From Adenophora triphylla var. japonica (taxonomy: Eukaryota > Streptophyta > Magnoliopsida > Asterales > Campanulaceae): DNA of 64,000 nt. Location of the stretch: contig JAFEMH010007427.1 of the NCBI GenBank assembly GCA_022495995.1, forward strand, positions 26,287 through 90,286, in the 5' to 3' direction. Made by a program: the position numbers and the translations under genes. Below, one piece after another: positions 11,951-22,711 of this stretch. The notes below the pieces were generated by a model. That model did no database searches, was not told where the DNA came from, and worked only from the letters and a program-made list of their open reading frames with translations. Numbering within the stretch: position 1 is the stretch's first letter; every line of letters begins with the position of its first letter.

Positions 11951-12280
11951 TTAAACGAGTATCCAAAACATATGAGGTACTGTGGTTGCAACGAAAAATA
12001 GTTTAGATATGAAAATCAAACAAGCCCTATATTTGGGTTACTATATTTGCATTTTTTCCAAATTTAAATATCATGAAATTGAAGAAACGAAGATAAAATC
12101 AAACTAATATACCAAAAGAGTTAACCTTATAAACATGAAAGTGTCCACATATGAATTCAAAGTTCAACCTATGTTAAAAATACCACCAATTGTTAATTTT
12201 GCAAAAGGCATGTAAACGATACATATTCTTGTGACTTAACTCCAAGATGCCCTAAGTAACAAACCCCCTTTGTCTATATA
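11951..12280. other. Intergenic DNA
   Basis: AT-rich; no gene, RNA or element end recognised. Confidence 0.5.
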
Positions 12281-14561
12281 CTAGTACTTAAATGCCCGTG
12301 CCAATGGCACGAGACGATATACATGGTGGTCAAGCAAAGAAAATATAAAGAACCCCTTTCAATTTTGTATTTCCCACAAAAATCTCCACCACAACCATTT
12401 TCCTCTTTCTCACGTCAACCCCAAACCCCACATCTATACCCATTAACAAACATAAGAATTCTATTGTCTATACTCGGAAAAAGAAAATTAATTTTAACAT
12501 AAGTTGGTGTTTTTAGTTTTTACTAACCAAAAACTAATAAATTAAATAGAAAAGAATTATATTATTCCTCTAAAATTATTAGTTTTAGCTAATAACACCA
12601 ATCAGCAAAAATCAAATACATAAATCAATAAAAATTAGTACCATATAATCTCTATATTCAATGTATATTGTTAGTTTTAACTTTTTTTTTTTGGCCGGCT
12701 AAAGGGAGGAGTTAAAGATGGAAGGGTTTTCTTTGCCTTGTGTGATGAAATTGGGAGTATAAATAGTAACTGCAGGTAACTGTCGAAGGAGTGGGGTGGG
12801 GAGTTATAACATGATTGATGGTAAAAGAATTAAGGCCGTTGGATCAATATTCAAGAATTGATCGTGTTCTCTCTTTATCTCGACGGTTACTCTTATTTTT
12901 TTATTTTTATTGATTTTTTTTTTTTAAAAAGGGGACCAAACCATGATCAGATGTTTTTTTATTGATTAAAATATATGTTTTTTTATCTAAAATTAATTAA
13001 ATGAATTAATGATAAATTAATACATAGTAATTATTATTTTAATATATACTCCTTAATTCCAATTATTTTAAATGCATATTTGTAATATAAGCAAAGAGAG
13101 AAATAAATAAATAAACTTGAAGCACACCTAAATAAAGGAATAAAAAAGCCACACAATTCAAACTTTGTCTTTGATGACCCCCCAACCTCATCCACTTCCC
13201 TATTTTTCGAAAGAAAAAAAAAACCCACCCCAACCCTACAACCTCTATTTTTGCTTAATGTTAAAAAAAAAAAAAAAGGGACCCCATCCAGTTCCTTATA
13301 TTTAACCCAATGCAATTTCTTCGTCGTTCCATAATAAATTATAATAAAATGCACACATTTTTTTGTGTCACATTAATAAGTTTCATATTTGAAATAACAA
13401 ATTATTATTATTACCCACTTATTATACGCACACACTTAAAATATGGGTCTTATTTATAAATCCTACCCATTTAAAAAATGTACGAAAGAAATATTTCAAA
13501 ATTTATAAAATAAACTAAGCAATCATACAACATAACCTAATAGACAACCGTAAAACCTTGAACTGAAAAACAATTCATTTAATTTTTATATTCAATTCAA
13601 CACTAACAATTAACAAAACATCAACCCAGCATTCTGGCTGAAGCCTTATTTCACAACAAAAATTTAGTTCCATAGAAATAAAAACACACACATACTCTAC
13701 TTGTGTCAACAAAAACATGCACATATACTTATACTTTTTGAATATGTGTAGAATATCCCACTATAAATACTCTCTCCAGCCCATATCTAACTAAATATCC
13801 ATGGTTTATTCTAAATCCATACCTAATTTTTAGAAAAAATTAAATAAAATCCCAAGATAAATCTTCCCTCCATCTCAAAAGAATGTTTAAAGTCTTTTCA
13901 AATTCGGTATTGATTGATTAAGAGCAAATTTGAGAACAGAGGGAGTACTCAATTTCTGAAAAAAACATTGTCTTAATATATCAATTTTTTTCACTATTGA
14001 TTATATATGCTTGCAATATTAAATATTTTAATAACATTGATGACTCTCCTCGTTAGAAACAACTTTAATTAGAAATGGTCAAATTTGCTGGCTACAAATC
14101 CTTTTTTACCATATAAAGAGAAAAAAAGGTCATCACCTGCTCCATCACGTTGGCAAATGGCAAGCCAAATTCAATGGCTGCATTTCAACAACAGCCTCAG
14201 ATCATTTTGCTGAGAATCGATCTCAGTCTTTTGTTGGATTTTTTTTTCTTCTCTATTAGTCCAACTTCCGGTCTACCCCATTTTAACACAAAAGCACATT
14301 TACATGGAGGTGAGAGGGAGAGAAAATGTGAAGAGTGGAGATTTTTTTTCACAGAAGTGTGGGATGTTTTTCCTTGAAATCAAAGAGGTCGAAAGTTTTT
14401 CTTTGAGAGGAGGAGGTGGGGAAGTTATAAACGGTTGAGTGAGGGAGTTACATAAGACGGTTAAGGGTGGGAGAATTTAGGTCGTCCGATCTATTTTCTG
14501 AGAATCCATCACAGCCACTCTTTATTTCAGCGGTTACTTCCATTCCCTATTGTAATATAGA
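12281..14561 (-). mobile_element. Non-autonomous Helitron H1
   Basis: Read on the minus strand it starts TCTATATTACAATAG after a flanking A (14562) and ends with a GTGCC-ATT-GGCAC hairpin, 16 nt and CTAG, followed by T (12280). This fits Helitron ends (5' TC, 3' hairpin plus CTRR, insertion between A and T). It has no Rep/helicase coding. The interior has A/T runs and a stretch (12830-12900) resembling its own 5' region (14460-14545), suggesting a nested or duplicated copy. The ORFs inside are not convincing. Confidence 0.65.
13863..13945. mobile_element. Small MITE (CTCCCTC type)
   Basis: Ends CTTCCCTCCATCTC and GAACAGAGGGAG form imperfect inverted repeats around an 83-bp unit, followed by TA. 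Inserted inside H1. Confidence 0.55.
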
Positions 14562-15078
14562 TGTACATATAAACAGTACACACTCTTTCTTTTTTTTTTT
14601 TTAGATCTTCTAATTTGTTTTCAGTTGCCCTTCAAAGGAAATTGTTTTCAACTGGGAAATTGGAAATTATGACGGAGGAACCTTTGGTTTTCAGAGTAGC
14701 CGTCCACTGCTCTACAATCATCGAATTTAGGTCTAAGTGTCTATCAATTTCTCTTTCAATCCTCTATTTTCGTTTCAAATTTTTAATTCTTCTGCTTTGT
14801 TTTCGATTTCACCTTTTGAATTGAAACAGTAACAAAATAATTTAGAAATAAATCACCTACATGATCTATCTATGTTTCCGGTTACAATTTCAAGAAATTG
14901 ATTCCTTTCTCCCCAATAGACATTAGGTTTTTCCTCATTCTTAGACTAAATTTTGATTCTACGATGATCATTCCAAGTGCTACCTTAGGGTATTTTCAAA
15001 TAATTTTGCAGAAAGAAGACAGATGATTCATGGAGGATTGTGAGGGAAATAAGGATTAACCAACAAATTAAAAAAAAA
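14562..15078. other. Intergenic DNA between H1 and the TIR element
   Basis: No gene recognised. The ORF at 14615-14824 is short and unlike any family known to me. Confidence 0.45.
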
Positions 15079-15480
15079 GAGAATTGTTATTCACCCTGCA
15101 CAATTACTTAATACCCCCGCAATGTAATTTTTTTTTAAAATGTCATTAATTGAAATGACTATATTACCCTTCATTACAATGTTGTACACCCTCAATTGGT
15201 TTTATTCGATATTACTTACCTGATTACTAAATACACCCGCAAATTTATTAAATTTTCATCCCCATTAAATCCTAAAAACTTACCTATCTTTGCCGCCTCT
15301 TCTACCCCATCATCAGTAAAATAAAAAAACAAAAACAAAAAGCTCTCCCTCACTTCCTCCCATCGTCAAGTTTACAAAATTCTCTATTCAAGTTTACTAT
15401 ATTTCGTTAAAGATCGAGTATTGATTGAATAACACCTGATATTCAAGGCGTAAATATAAGTATTTTGAACACTACTCTGA

Positions 15481-16448
15481 GGCCCCATTTGATAGGTCGT
15501 CTTAGCATCAGATGAGATTAATAATCCTGAAGTCGAGCGTTTAGTAGGAAAAAACGGAACTGTATAAATTATCCCCTTAAACGGGATTAACTTCTTATCC
15601 CTTCTTATTTATCCCGATGGAGGGGTGATATTATTAATGAGGGTATTAGAGTTTGGGGGATAAAAATAATTTTGACAAAACTACCCACATTATATATATC
15701 AAGTATTAAATACCCTAACCTTCCACATTTAATTCTCTCCCTTTATACGGCAAATGCTGTCACTATTTTTGTCTCTTCCACTGTCGTTTGCAATCTTCAT
15801 GGATGCTTACTACTACTGCTCTACCTCCATCATATGTGTATGGTTATTTTTGTTTCGACCTTAGAGAATGTTAACAGGTTGTCAGTTTTGCAAAAAATCA
15901 GTTCATTTGTGGTATTTTTTTTATTTTTTTTGAAACGTATGGCAAAAGGATTCTAATTTTCTTTAACTAGGCCATGATATTTCTTGGGTTGTTGAAATTG
16001 GGTTCTTGAATAACTGAACATGTACCCTGATATTTCTTTGGTTTCCCCCAAATCCAACATTTAGTTTTTCTCTTTTTTTCTGCCATTCAAACTCTTTGCC
16101 GAATGAAGAGTGATAATAATCATAGAAACATAAAAAAGGAACACAATAAATGTACTTTACTCAATTATAGGAACACAATAAATGTACTTTACTCAATTAT
16201 AGGAACACAATAAATATCCTTTACTCAATTATGCAGTCAACATGATTTGCCCGTTCTTAATTTTCAATTGGTAATTGTAATGGGTAATTCGGCTTTTAAA
16301 ACAATATTGTCTTGTTTTATACAATTCCTACCAAACAAAAGTTTATATTTTCGATCTGGACTATTAGTCACCCTCATTATTAATCCGGGAATTAACAATT
16401 TCCTCATTAATAATACCGCCTAATCCCATCCGGCTACCAAACGAGCCC
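15481..16448. mobile_element. Nested DNA element with GGCCCCATTTGATAG-type ends
   Basis: The left end GGCCCCATTTGATAGG and the right end CTACCAAACGAGCCC are imperfect inverted repeats, and inward of them both sides carry a GATTA...TTATTAATGAGG block in opposite orientation. No target duplication is visible and no transposase is present. Confidence 0.5.
16137..16232. repeat. 32-bp tandem repeat, three copies
   Basis: Copies at 16137, 16169 and 16201, each starting AGGAACACAATAAAT; the third has two changes. Confidence 0.92.
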
Positions 16449-16494
16449 TAAGGGTTTTTTGCTTTGTCTTCAAAAAATAAAAATACATCGTGCA

Positions 16495-16745
16495 TACGGT
16501 TCGGTCAGTAGTTGCCGAACATATTTGAATTGTTTGATAATTGTTTACCGAACATTTTTACACGGTCCGACCGGTGCCTACCAAACATTGGAATGATGTT
16601 CAATCACTATCCGCCGAACATTTGAACAATGTTCAGACAATATTGACCGAACATCTGAATAATGTTCGGATAGTATCGACCTAACATTTTTAAACTGTAT
16701 TAAACACCGGTCGTTGAACATTTTGAAATTGTTCAACCAGATGAG
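16495..16745. repeat. Diverged tandem repeat around CCGAACATT
   Basis: Repeated CCGAACATTTGAANAATGTTCGG-like units at roughly 40-50 bp spacing, each with internal dyad symmetry (GAACATT/AATGTTC). Non-coding. Confidence 0.6.
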
Positions 16746-16972
16746 GTCCCTTTTTGAAATTGTTTGATTATTTTTTTTGCCTTTTTTTGCGTTGTCTATG
16801 TTTGTAAGTGTAAGTGGGTATGGGTGTGGGTGTATTTTTATAGTTTAGGTGAGTGTTTATTAGGGGTTTATAAGGGTAGAATAGTAATAATGGTGGTGTA
16901 GTCTTAATTTTTATAAGCAAACTTAGTAATGCAGGGGTATTAAGTAATTGTTCAGGGCGAATATCAATTCTC

Positions 16973-17477
16973 TTAAAGAAATCGAGGGACATATGATTGT
17001 TTACCTAGAAAGCTTGATATTATTTGGATGACTTACTCTGTTGTAACCATCAACGATTGAGAAATTGTGGAAACGGGGAAGAAATTGGGGGCGCCAATAA
17101 CTATAGACGAAAAACGCAGGATCCGGATCAAGTCTTATAACTCACGGATAATTGAGAGATTGAGGGTAATCTGAGGGAGGAAGAATCGGAGCCGAAGATT
17201 GTCCTTTATATAATTCAGTCATAGAGAAAATAGAGTTGAAAAGGGATTTGTTAGATTGAAACGGAGAATAGAAGGATTTGGGGAGATTAGGGCGCTAGGA
17301 GAAGAAGGATTTGGGGGAGAAAAGGGCATCCTTTTTTCTTTAATCGTAGAAGGAACATGCTGAGCTGCGTAAAAAAAAAAAGTGGAATTAAATCTCAGCC
17401 ATTTTTTGTCTTTTCTCAAATGAAATCTCAGTCATTCATTGTGTGCCGGTTATTCTTGATGTCTATTGTAATATAGA
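16973..17477 (-). mobile_element. 5' end of a second Helitron-like element (H2)
   Basis: On the minus strand the sequence begins TCTATATTACAATAG, identical in its first 15 bases to the H1 5' end, and is preceded by A (17478). Downstream motifs AACCG and TGGCTG(A/T)GAT recur in the same order. The 3' hairpin end was not found; the TIR element at 15079-16972 may separate the two ends. Confidence 0.5.
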
Positions 17478-17969
17478 TCATTACAAAAATCTGACTACTA
17501 TACAGTTAATACTAGTATACAGTTAAATTGGACATGCCTCGAAGAGATGTCCGCCCTCAAAAGAAGACCAATGGGGCAAAAACTCTAAAATGGAAAAGAA
17601 TGGAGTGCACCTAATAAGTCCCTTTGTAGTAGCAACTGGTTTGTGTAGCAATATGGAAAAAGAAAAAAAAATACAACAAACAAGTCAGCCTTGGACAAAA
17701 ATATACTACTAGTTGAATTGAAACATATCCTAGTGTCCCCCAGTTATCAATTCTGACTTTTTGAAGCACAAAACACAAGCATTTGAACCACTGATCTTTG
17801 AATTGTGTCAAAAAGCAGTCTAAATTTTAAATGTTGATGTGGTTGGGAGAGCAAAGTTAGTCTCCTCTGAATATTGTAGTTGAAGATATTGCGCAGCAAA
17901 TGAGCAACTCCATTCGTCATATAAAAAAATTGAATTTTGTTCTTAATAAAAAAGAGCAAACTAATTTTT
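17478..17969. other. Intergenic DNA downstream of the PP2C gene
   Basis: No gene or element end recognised; short ORFs are not convincing. Confidence 0.5.
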
Positions 17970-18211
17970 CTTTTGACATTCATTTCTGTTGGGACGGAGA
18001 AAAGACACAAATTTTTATTTTGGGTGTCCCATTTAATTTAAAAATTCACACACCCAAAATGAAAACTTTTCATTTATAAGATCCATATTCAAAATAATTA
18101 TCCACTTAATATTCTATACATCACTTTCTCTCGCTCACCTCACTTTTTCTACTCACAATACTTACTCCACTATACACTCTCCTTAATTCCCGTGCAAGGG
18201 GACGGAGGGAG
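17970..18211. mobile_element. MITE cluster (CTCCCTCCGTCCC type), degenerate
   Basis: Contains the end GACATTCATTTCTGTTGGGACGGAG (17975-17999, interrupted) followed by TTTTATTTTGGGTGTCCC and a second end GGGGACGGAGGGAG (18198-18211) before TA. It looks like two overlapping or adjacent copies of the family seen at 38551, 39545 and 40701. It lies about 330 bp beyond the PP2C stop codon. Confidence 0.6.
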
Positions 18212-18543
18212 TATTCTTCTAAGAAAAGGAGAAGGAAGAGGCCAAGAGGGGAAACTGCAGCTTCTGATAAATGCAGAATAAAATAGATTCACATCACAAT
18301 TAGCTTCTCCTAGGGATAGATTATCTAATCACTGAGAAATGGAAACAATACTATTTACAAGTAGTCTTTGTTTATGGTCAATTTAATGAAGAATCAATAT
18401 CTAAACAACAAGCTTTGCCAACTGCTAAGTGCTCCTTTAGTACAAAATAATTACTACTCATTTTCTTCCTAGTTACACTACCATCATTTTTGCGTACCAA
18501 ACGAGCACACCAAGTTTCTAAAACTATTTTGTACAATCGTCAT

Positions 18544-20506
18544 TCATGGAAGAAATCGAGGTAATTGAATCACAATCACACTCGTGTCGTCAGCAGATCC
18601 TCTTGTTACTGATAAGTTAACAAGCTCCTTGCAAGCAGAAGACAGATTTGGGCTATCAACTCCAACACAAAAGGGTCTAACTACATCTACTGCTTCTTGA
18701 TTACTAACCTAGAAAGCAAAAGTAATAACATTTGTTAGCATTTTCGACAGGAATAATCTTTAACAAAAATGTTTCTGAATTCAAATTTGAGGCAATTTAC
18801 CTTATCCCAAAGACCATCAGATGCAAGGATTAAGAACTCGCAGTCAGGTGTAATGCTTAAGATTCTGGTTTCTGGTTCTGCAGTCACCCATTGTTTATAA
18901 TGTTTGTCTCCAATTCCTCTTGATACAGCAAGACTTCCCTGTATTCTCCAAACGCCCCGACCACAATCTACATAGCCACCCTGAACAATAAAAATCAAGA
19001 ACATTATTAAGCAAAAGTTAAACAATCATCAATAAATTTCCACTACATTTTTTTTTTCTTTTGATATTATACTACTCCCTTTGTCCCTAAATTAATGTCC
19101 ATTTTGTCCCAGTATGAATGTCTTTTTTCACAAAAATATAAAATATAATATATTGCCTCCGTCCCAATATAAATGTCTTGATCAAGATCAAATTTGAATT
19201 TTTTTAGACATTCATTTTGGGACGGAGGGAGTAAAATATTATCCCTAAATATTTTTTACCATTTCTTTTCTCACTATTCATCATATACTAGCACAACTAA
19301 AAGTTTAGAAAGTAAATAACAAGATTATTTATGCATCTTTGACATTAAATCTTACAATATGAAAACTAGGCATTAATTTAGGAACGAAGGGAGTTTGTAT
19401 TGTAATTAAGAAGCAATATGGAATGTCTCTTACCAGGCTTTCAACTCTTTCTTTTTCATCTTTTCTTGAAGGTTTATGATCAATTGTAAGGGCTTCTGCA
19501 ACTCCACCTCGGCTCATAACAGCACGACAGTCACCAGCATTGGAGACTACAAGTCTGCCATTACGAATCAATGCTGTAACACAACAAGTCCCACCACCAA
19601 CATCTTGCTCTAGAAACTCGGTATCTGTGGTAAGATACCCTTCTTTCACAGCATCTCCGATTTCCTCATCACATCTATTCATTACTTCCCGCATTATGTT
19701 CCTATTTAAGTTCTTTGCTGAAAACTCAGCAGCATTTACCCCTCCATGTCCATCAAACACACCAAAGAACGCCTATAAAAAAAATAAAGTAAGCATATGA
19801 GTACCGAAATGTGACGATTTCAAACAGTCCATACTTTAATTCATCCAATCAATGTTGTATCGATCTTAATCATGCCTATTGTCTAGTTTGCTCAAATTGA
19901 TTTTGTGAATATTCTTCTTCTGTCAAAAAACCAATTAACAATCCAAAGACCTTAATTACAAGTTCTTAAGGTACCGATCAAATTGAGTTCTGATTAATCA
20001 AAATGCTTCAATAATTGGCGGTTGCATTTCAATATACAAAAACTCTGAATCGAAAATACCTGTTTCGAATTGCCTTCCATATCAACAACGGCAGAGAATC
20101 GATCTTCCATGACAGCTCTTTTCCCGCGCTTACAGTAAACGGAATACGCCTCCCCTTCCTCATCAACTTCCGCCACCTCGTCTGCTCTCCTCAAATCCAC
20201 CGGTGTCTCAAAAAAACTCAGAGCCGCATTTGGAATGTTAATCATCGCCGGCCTCTTCCTTTTCAAAGCTACGGGCGGCGATGCCAACGACGGCGTGATA
20301 GAACAAATCTGTCCTTCCTTGATAAAATCACTAGTAAATCCACTCATCTGCTTCTGAAGCTTAATCGTCAATGCCGGACATGAATTCGCCGTCGACGAAG
20401 AAGACGGAGAAGATTGTGATAATGTAGGCTTACGTGAAAACATCGGCGAAACCCTGGGGGACGACATGAACATCAGTGAGTTCCCTACGGCCACCGCGCA
20501 CCGCAT
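18544..20506 (-). CDS. AP2C: Protein phosphatase 2C, AP2C-like (clade B), four exons
   Basis: Mn/Mg-dependent Ser/Thr phosphatase; the closest family I recognise is Arabidopsis AP2C1-4, which dephosphorylate stress MAP kinases. Exons on the minus strand: 20506-20060, 19772-19434, 18980-18801, 18708-18544, all with GT..AG borders in phase 0, giving 376 residues (family usually 380-400). The start [10 protein letters not shown] was chosen because it matches the AP2C N-terminus; an in-frame ATG lies 21 codons upstream. Residues 1-80 are Ser/Pro-rich. A kinase-interaction-like basic motif [12 protein letters not shown] lies at 81-92, before the PP2C core: ED at 134-135, DGHGG 156-160, GDCRAV 229-234, [11 protein letters not shown] in exon 3, SDG with D317, and DD at 362-363. 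All metal-binding positions I know are present, so it looks functional. The last exon (54 codons) was found by reading the splice site after DK. Confidence 0.93.
19075..19393. mobile_element. MITE in PP2C intron 2
   Basis: Left end CTCCCTTTGTCCCTAAATTA and right end TAATTTAGGAACGAAGGGAG are inverted repeats about 320 bp apart; TA precedes the left end. It lies wholly within the intron between exons 2 and 3 and carries a second MITE inside it. Confidence 0.75.
19156..19231. mobile_element. 76-bp MITE nested in the intronic MITE
   Basis: CCTCCGTCCCAATATAAATG at the left and CATTCATTTTGGGACGGAGG at the right form a near-perfect hairpin. It interrupts the larger MITE of the same end type. Confidence 0.75.
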
Positions 20507-20636
20507 AATCCCGACGTCGATTGATGTTATCCGGTTAGGGTATTCAGTGAGAGAAATATTCAACGTCAATATATTTATTTATTTATTTTTTGATCGAACC
20601 TCGATATAATTCTGGAAAGCGTTACTACGTTCACCT

Positions 20637-20646
20637 TATATATAGG
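20637..20646 (-). promoter_or_regulatory. Probable TATA box of the PP2C gene
   Basis: CTATATATAA on the minus strand, about 130 bp upstream of the chosen ATG, leaving a short leader of roughly 100 nt. No other strong TATA box lies between it and the start codon. Confidence 0.6.
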
Positions 20647-20699
20647 GTGGGTAATAGTTCGTTGACGATGTCATTCTCATGAAGCAGGCGGCGAGACTT

Positions 20700-21012
20700 T
20701 TGGTTATCATTTTTTATACGCTCTTATTGAGTGCGTGAAGATCACGATAGTCAGAAATTGGTGCATTGAAGGCAGACAGAATTAGTATTGTACAATTTTT
20801 TCCAAAACGAACGGCGGATTTTTTTCCCATTTATTCTTAATCGAAAGTAAAATTGAAAAAATACATTCTTTTTTTACTATGACTAAAATTAAAGAAATTT
20901 CGATCGTTTATTTTATTTTGAAATAAATAAAGTAGGGGACGGAAAAGAGTAAAAAATAATTGAATGGGTAAATACTCATTATCCCATAATAAATTCAATA
21001 TTTTAAAGGAAA
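20700..21012. other. Upstream region of the PP2C gene
   Basis: AT-rich, no ORF; likely promoter-distal DNA. The 70-bp sequence immediately following it is repeated at 34572. Confidence 0.5.
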
Positions 21013-21082
21013 TGTTTTTATTTTTACGTTGTTTTTTGAAGCATTTTTACATTGTTTGAAGCAATAAAAGTGTATTGATATT
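21013..21082. repeat. 70-bp direct repeat flanking the A+B insertion, left copy
   Basis: Begins TGTTTTTATTTTTACGTTG and ends GTATTGATATT. An apparently identical 70-bp copy lies at 34572-34641, just outside the 3' LTR of element B. It is far longer than the 5-bp duplication an LTR integrase makes. Confidence 0.9.
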
Positions 21083-21367
21083 GAACGGAATATTCTGTGA
21101 TGGGCCGAGCCCAACCCTTTGCCACGAGCTAGGGGCCCAGCAGGCCCATCAAAGGACCAATTACGAAGGGTCAGATCAAGATCTGGGTTATGGCCCGTCT
21201 AACAACGGATGGCGGACGTCGCCATTGAGCGACCAAGCCCATCCAAGCGACGAGCCAACTCACCCTGGAGCAAAGGTTTGGATCATAGCCCGTCGGTACG
21301 TCCGGTAGAAGCCTTCGTGAATGAGCGATCAAGCCCACCTAACGCAAGCCTTCCCACCGCGCCAAAC
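21082..21367 (+). repeat. Truncated 5' part of a foreign LTR (A)
   Basis: Starts TGAACGGAATATTCTGTGAT, close to the start of the element C LTR (TGAACGGAATAAAAGTGACG at 50218), then diverges but keeps the same GGGCC/GCCC-rich style. It is cut at 21367 where element B begins, and no remaining part of A follows element B. Confidence 0.6.
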
Positions 21368-22097
21368 TGATGCTGCCTAATAATAATGGTTGGGCCTGAT
21401 CCAAGTCCAATGGCGAGAGAGTAGAAAGTAGGCCCAAGGTGAGATAAAACCCAAGAAGAAGACAAAAGTAAAGGTGGCCCAAGGAGGATCATAAGAAAGC
21501 GAGATAGGAAGTAACCCGGTAGAGTTAGTGAGATGGCGGAGGATCAAGGCAGTAATAGCGAGACATTATGAGGCAAGCTGGCGAGATAGCGATAAAGATG
21601 AAAGGCGAGATATTATGGTAAGGCGATACGAGCCATAGTTAACCTTATCCGGCGAGAGATGGATCCCAATTGATGTTATTCACCAGAGGCGGCATATAAA
21701 TATCTATGAAGTGGGACCCATTAAACGGTTATGCATTGGGATCGGTGATCACGTGTTAAGAGTTTGCTTTTATAAAGGACCAATGGAATGGTGACACGTA
21801 TAAGGAGGCATGGAACATGAGGAGGTCACATGCAAGGCACGAGGGAAGGGGTATAAATATGAGAGAAAGGCTTCATTCCAGAGGTACGTTCATTTTACAC
21901 ACACAAACACCTTTCCTACTGTTGTTTTTTCCCCTCTCTCAAGCAAACACTTATCCTCACGCCGGAGGGGCTTACGCCGGAGCCGCCCCCGGTTTAGTTG
22001 ACGTTTGATTGTGTGCAGGCGTGAAGAAGGAGCCAGAGATATCCCCGATTGACTACAACGGTTGTGTTGCTGTTTGAGGAAGTTCCTGGCAACATCA
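21368..22097 (+). repeat. 5' LTR of element B
   Basis: TGATGCTGCC ... GGCAACATCA. It contains TATAAATATC (21695-21704) and GTATAAATATG (21851-21861), possible TATA boxes, and a CT-rich leader. Left flank CAAAC is not repeated on the right of the element. Confidence 0.95.
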
Positions 22098-22099
22098 AT

Positions 22100-22116
22100 T
22101 GGTTCCGTTGCCGGGA
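22100..22116 (+). other. Primer-binding site of element B
   Basis: TGGTTCCGTTGCCGGGA, two bases after the LTR, is the complement expected for the 3' end of a plant tRNA-Glu (..TCCCGGCAACGGAACCA). tRNA identity is from memory of plant tRNA sequences. Confidence 0.7.
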
Positions 22117-22711
22117 CCGATTCTCTTCAAGGGTTGAAGTTTTGCCGGCGGTAGATTGATACCTGTTGAATGCTGTTTGGAGATCTGGAAATTTGGTTCG
22201 TGTTGAGAAGGATTTATTGGGTGTGTTGAATTTTTGGTTGATTTTGTTGTTTTTCACAATTGATAAGTTGAGATTCATTCTTATTGTTGTGAAAATTGAT
22301 TGTTGTTTGTAAGATTTTGTGGGTTGAAATAGTTGGAGATTTTGATACCGTTTGATTGGTTGAGTGTTAATTTCTGATTTCTAAAGTGCTTGCGTGAGTT
22401 GAGGAGGAGTGGAAGTTGTTTGTTAAGATTTGTTTGAAGTTGGGTTTGAATGTGAGATTTGGAATTTGTTGCTGGTTTTGGATTTTGAAAGTTCATTTGA
22501 TTTTGGTTAGTTTGGATCTTGGTGTTTTTGGTGATAGTGTGGTGTTGAAGCAATTGTTAAGGTTTTGGAAAGTATTTTGTTGGTGTTGAAAGTTTTGGTG
22601 CTGGGTTGTTATTTCTTATTTCTTAGTTTCTGGGCTAGATCTTCAAATCTTCATAAGATTTGCAGATTTTCAAAGTTGAAGTTCATCAGTTTGATTACGT
22701 AGGTGGAAGGA

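Larger units (their letters stand above)
15079..16972. mobile_element. Non-autonomous DNA transposon with 45-50 bp inverted repeats
   Basis: The left end (GAGAATTGTTATTCACCCTG, 15079) and the right end (its near reverse complement, 16924-16972) share an inverted repeat that includes ACAATTACTTAATACCCC. Flanks are A-rich (left) and TTAAAGAAA (right), so no clean target duplication can be called. A MULE or hAT origin is possible. Other repeats are nested within it. Confidence 0.6.
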
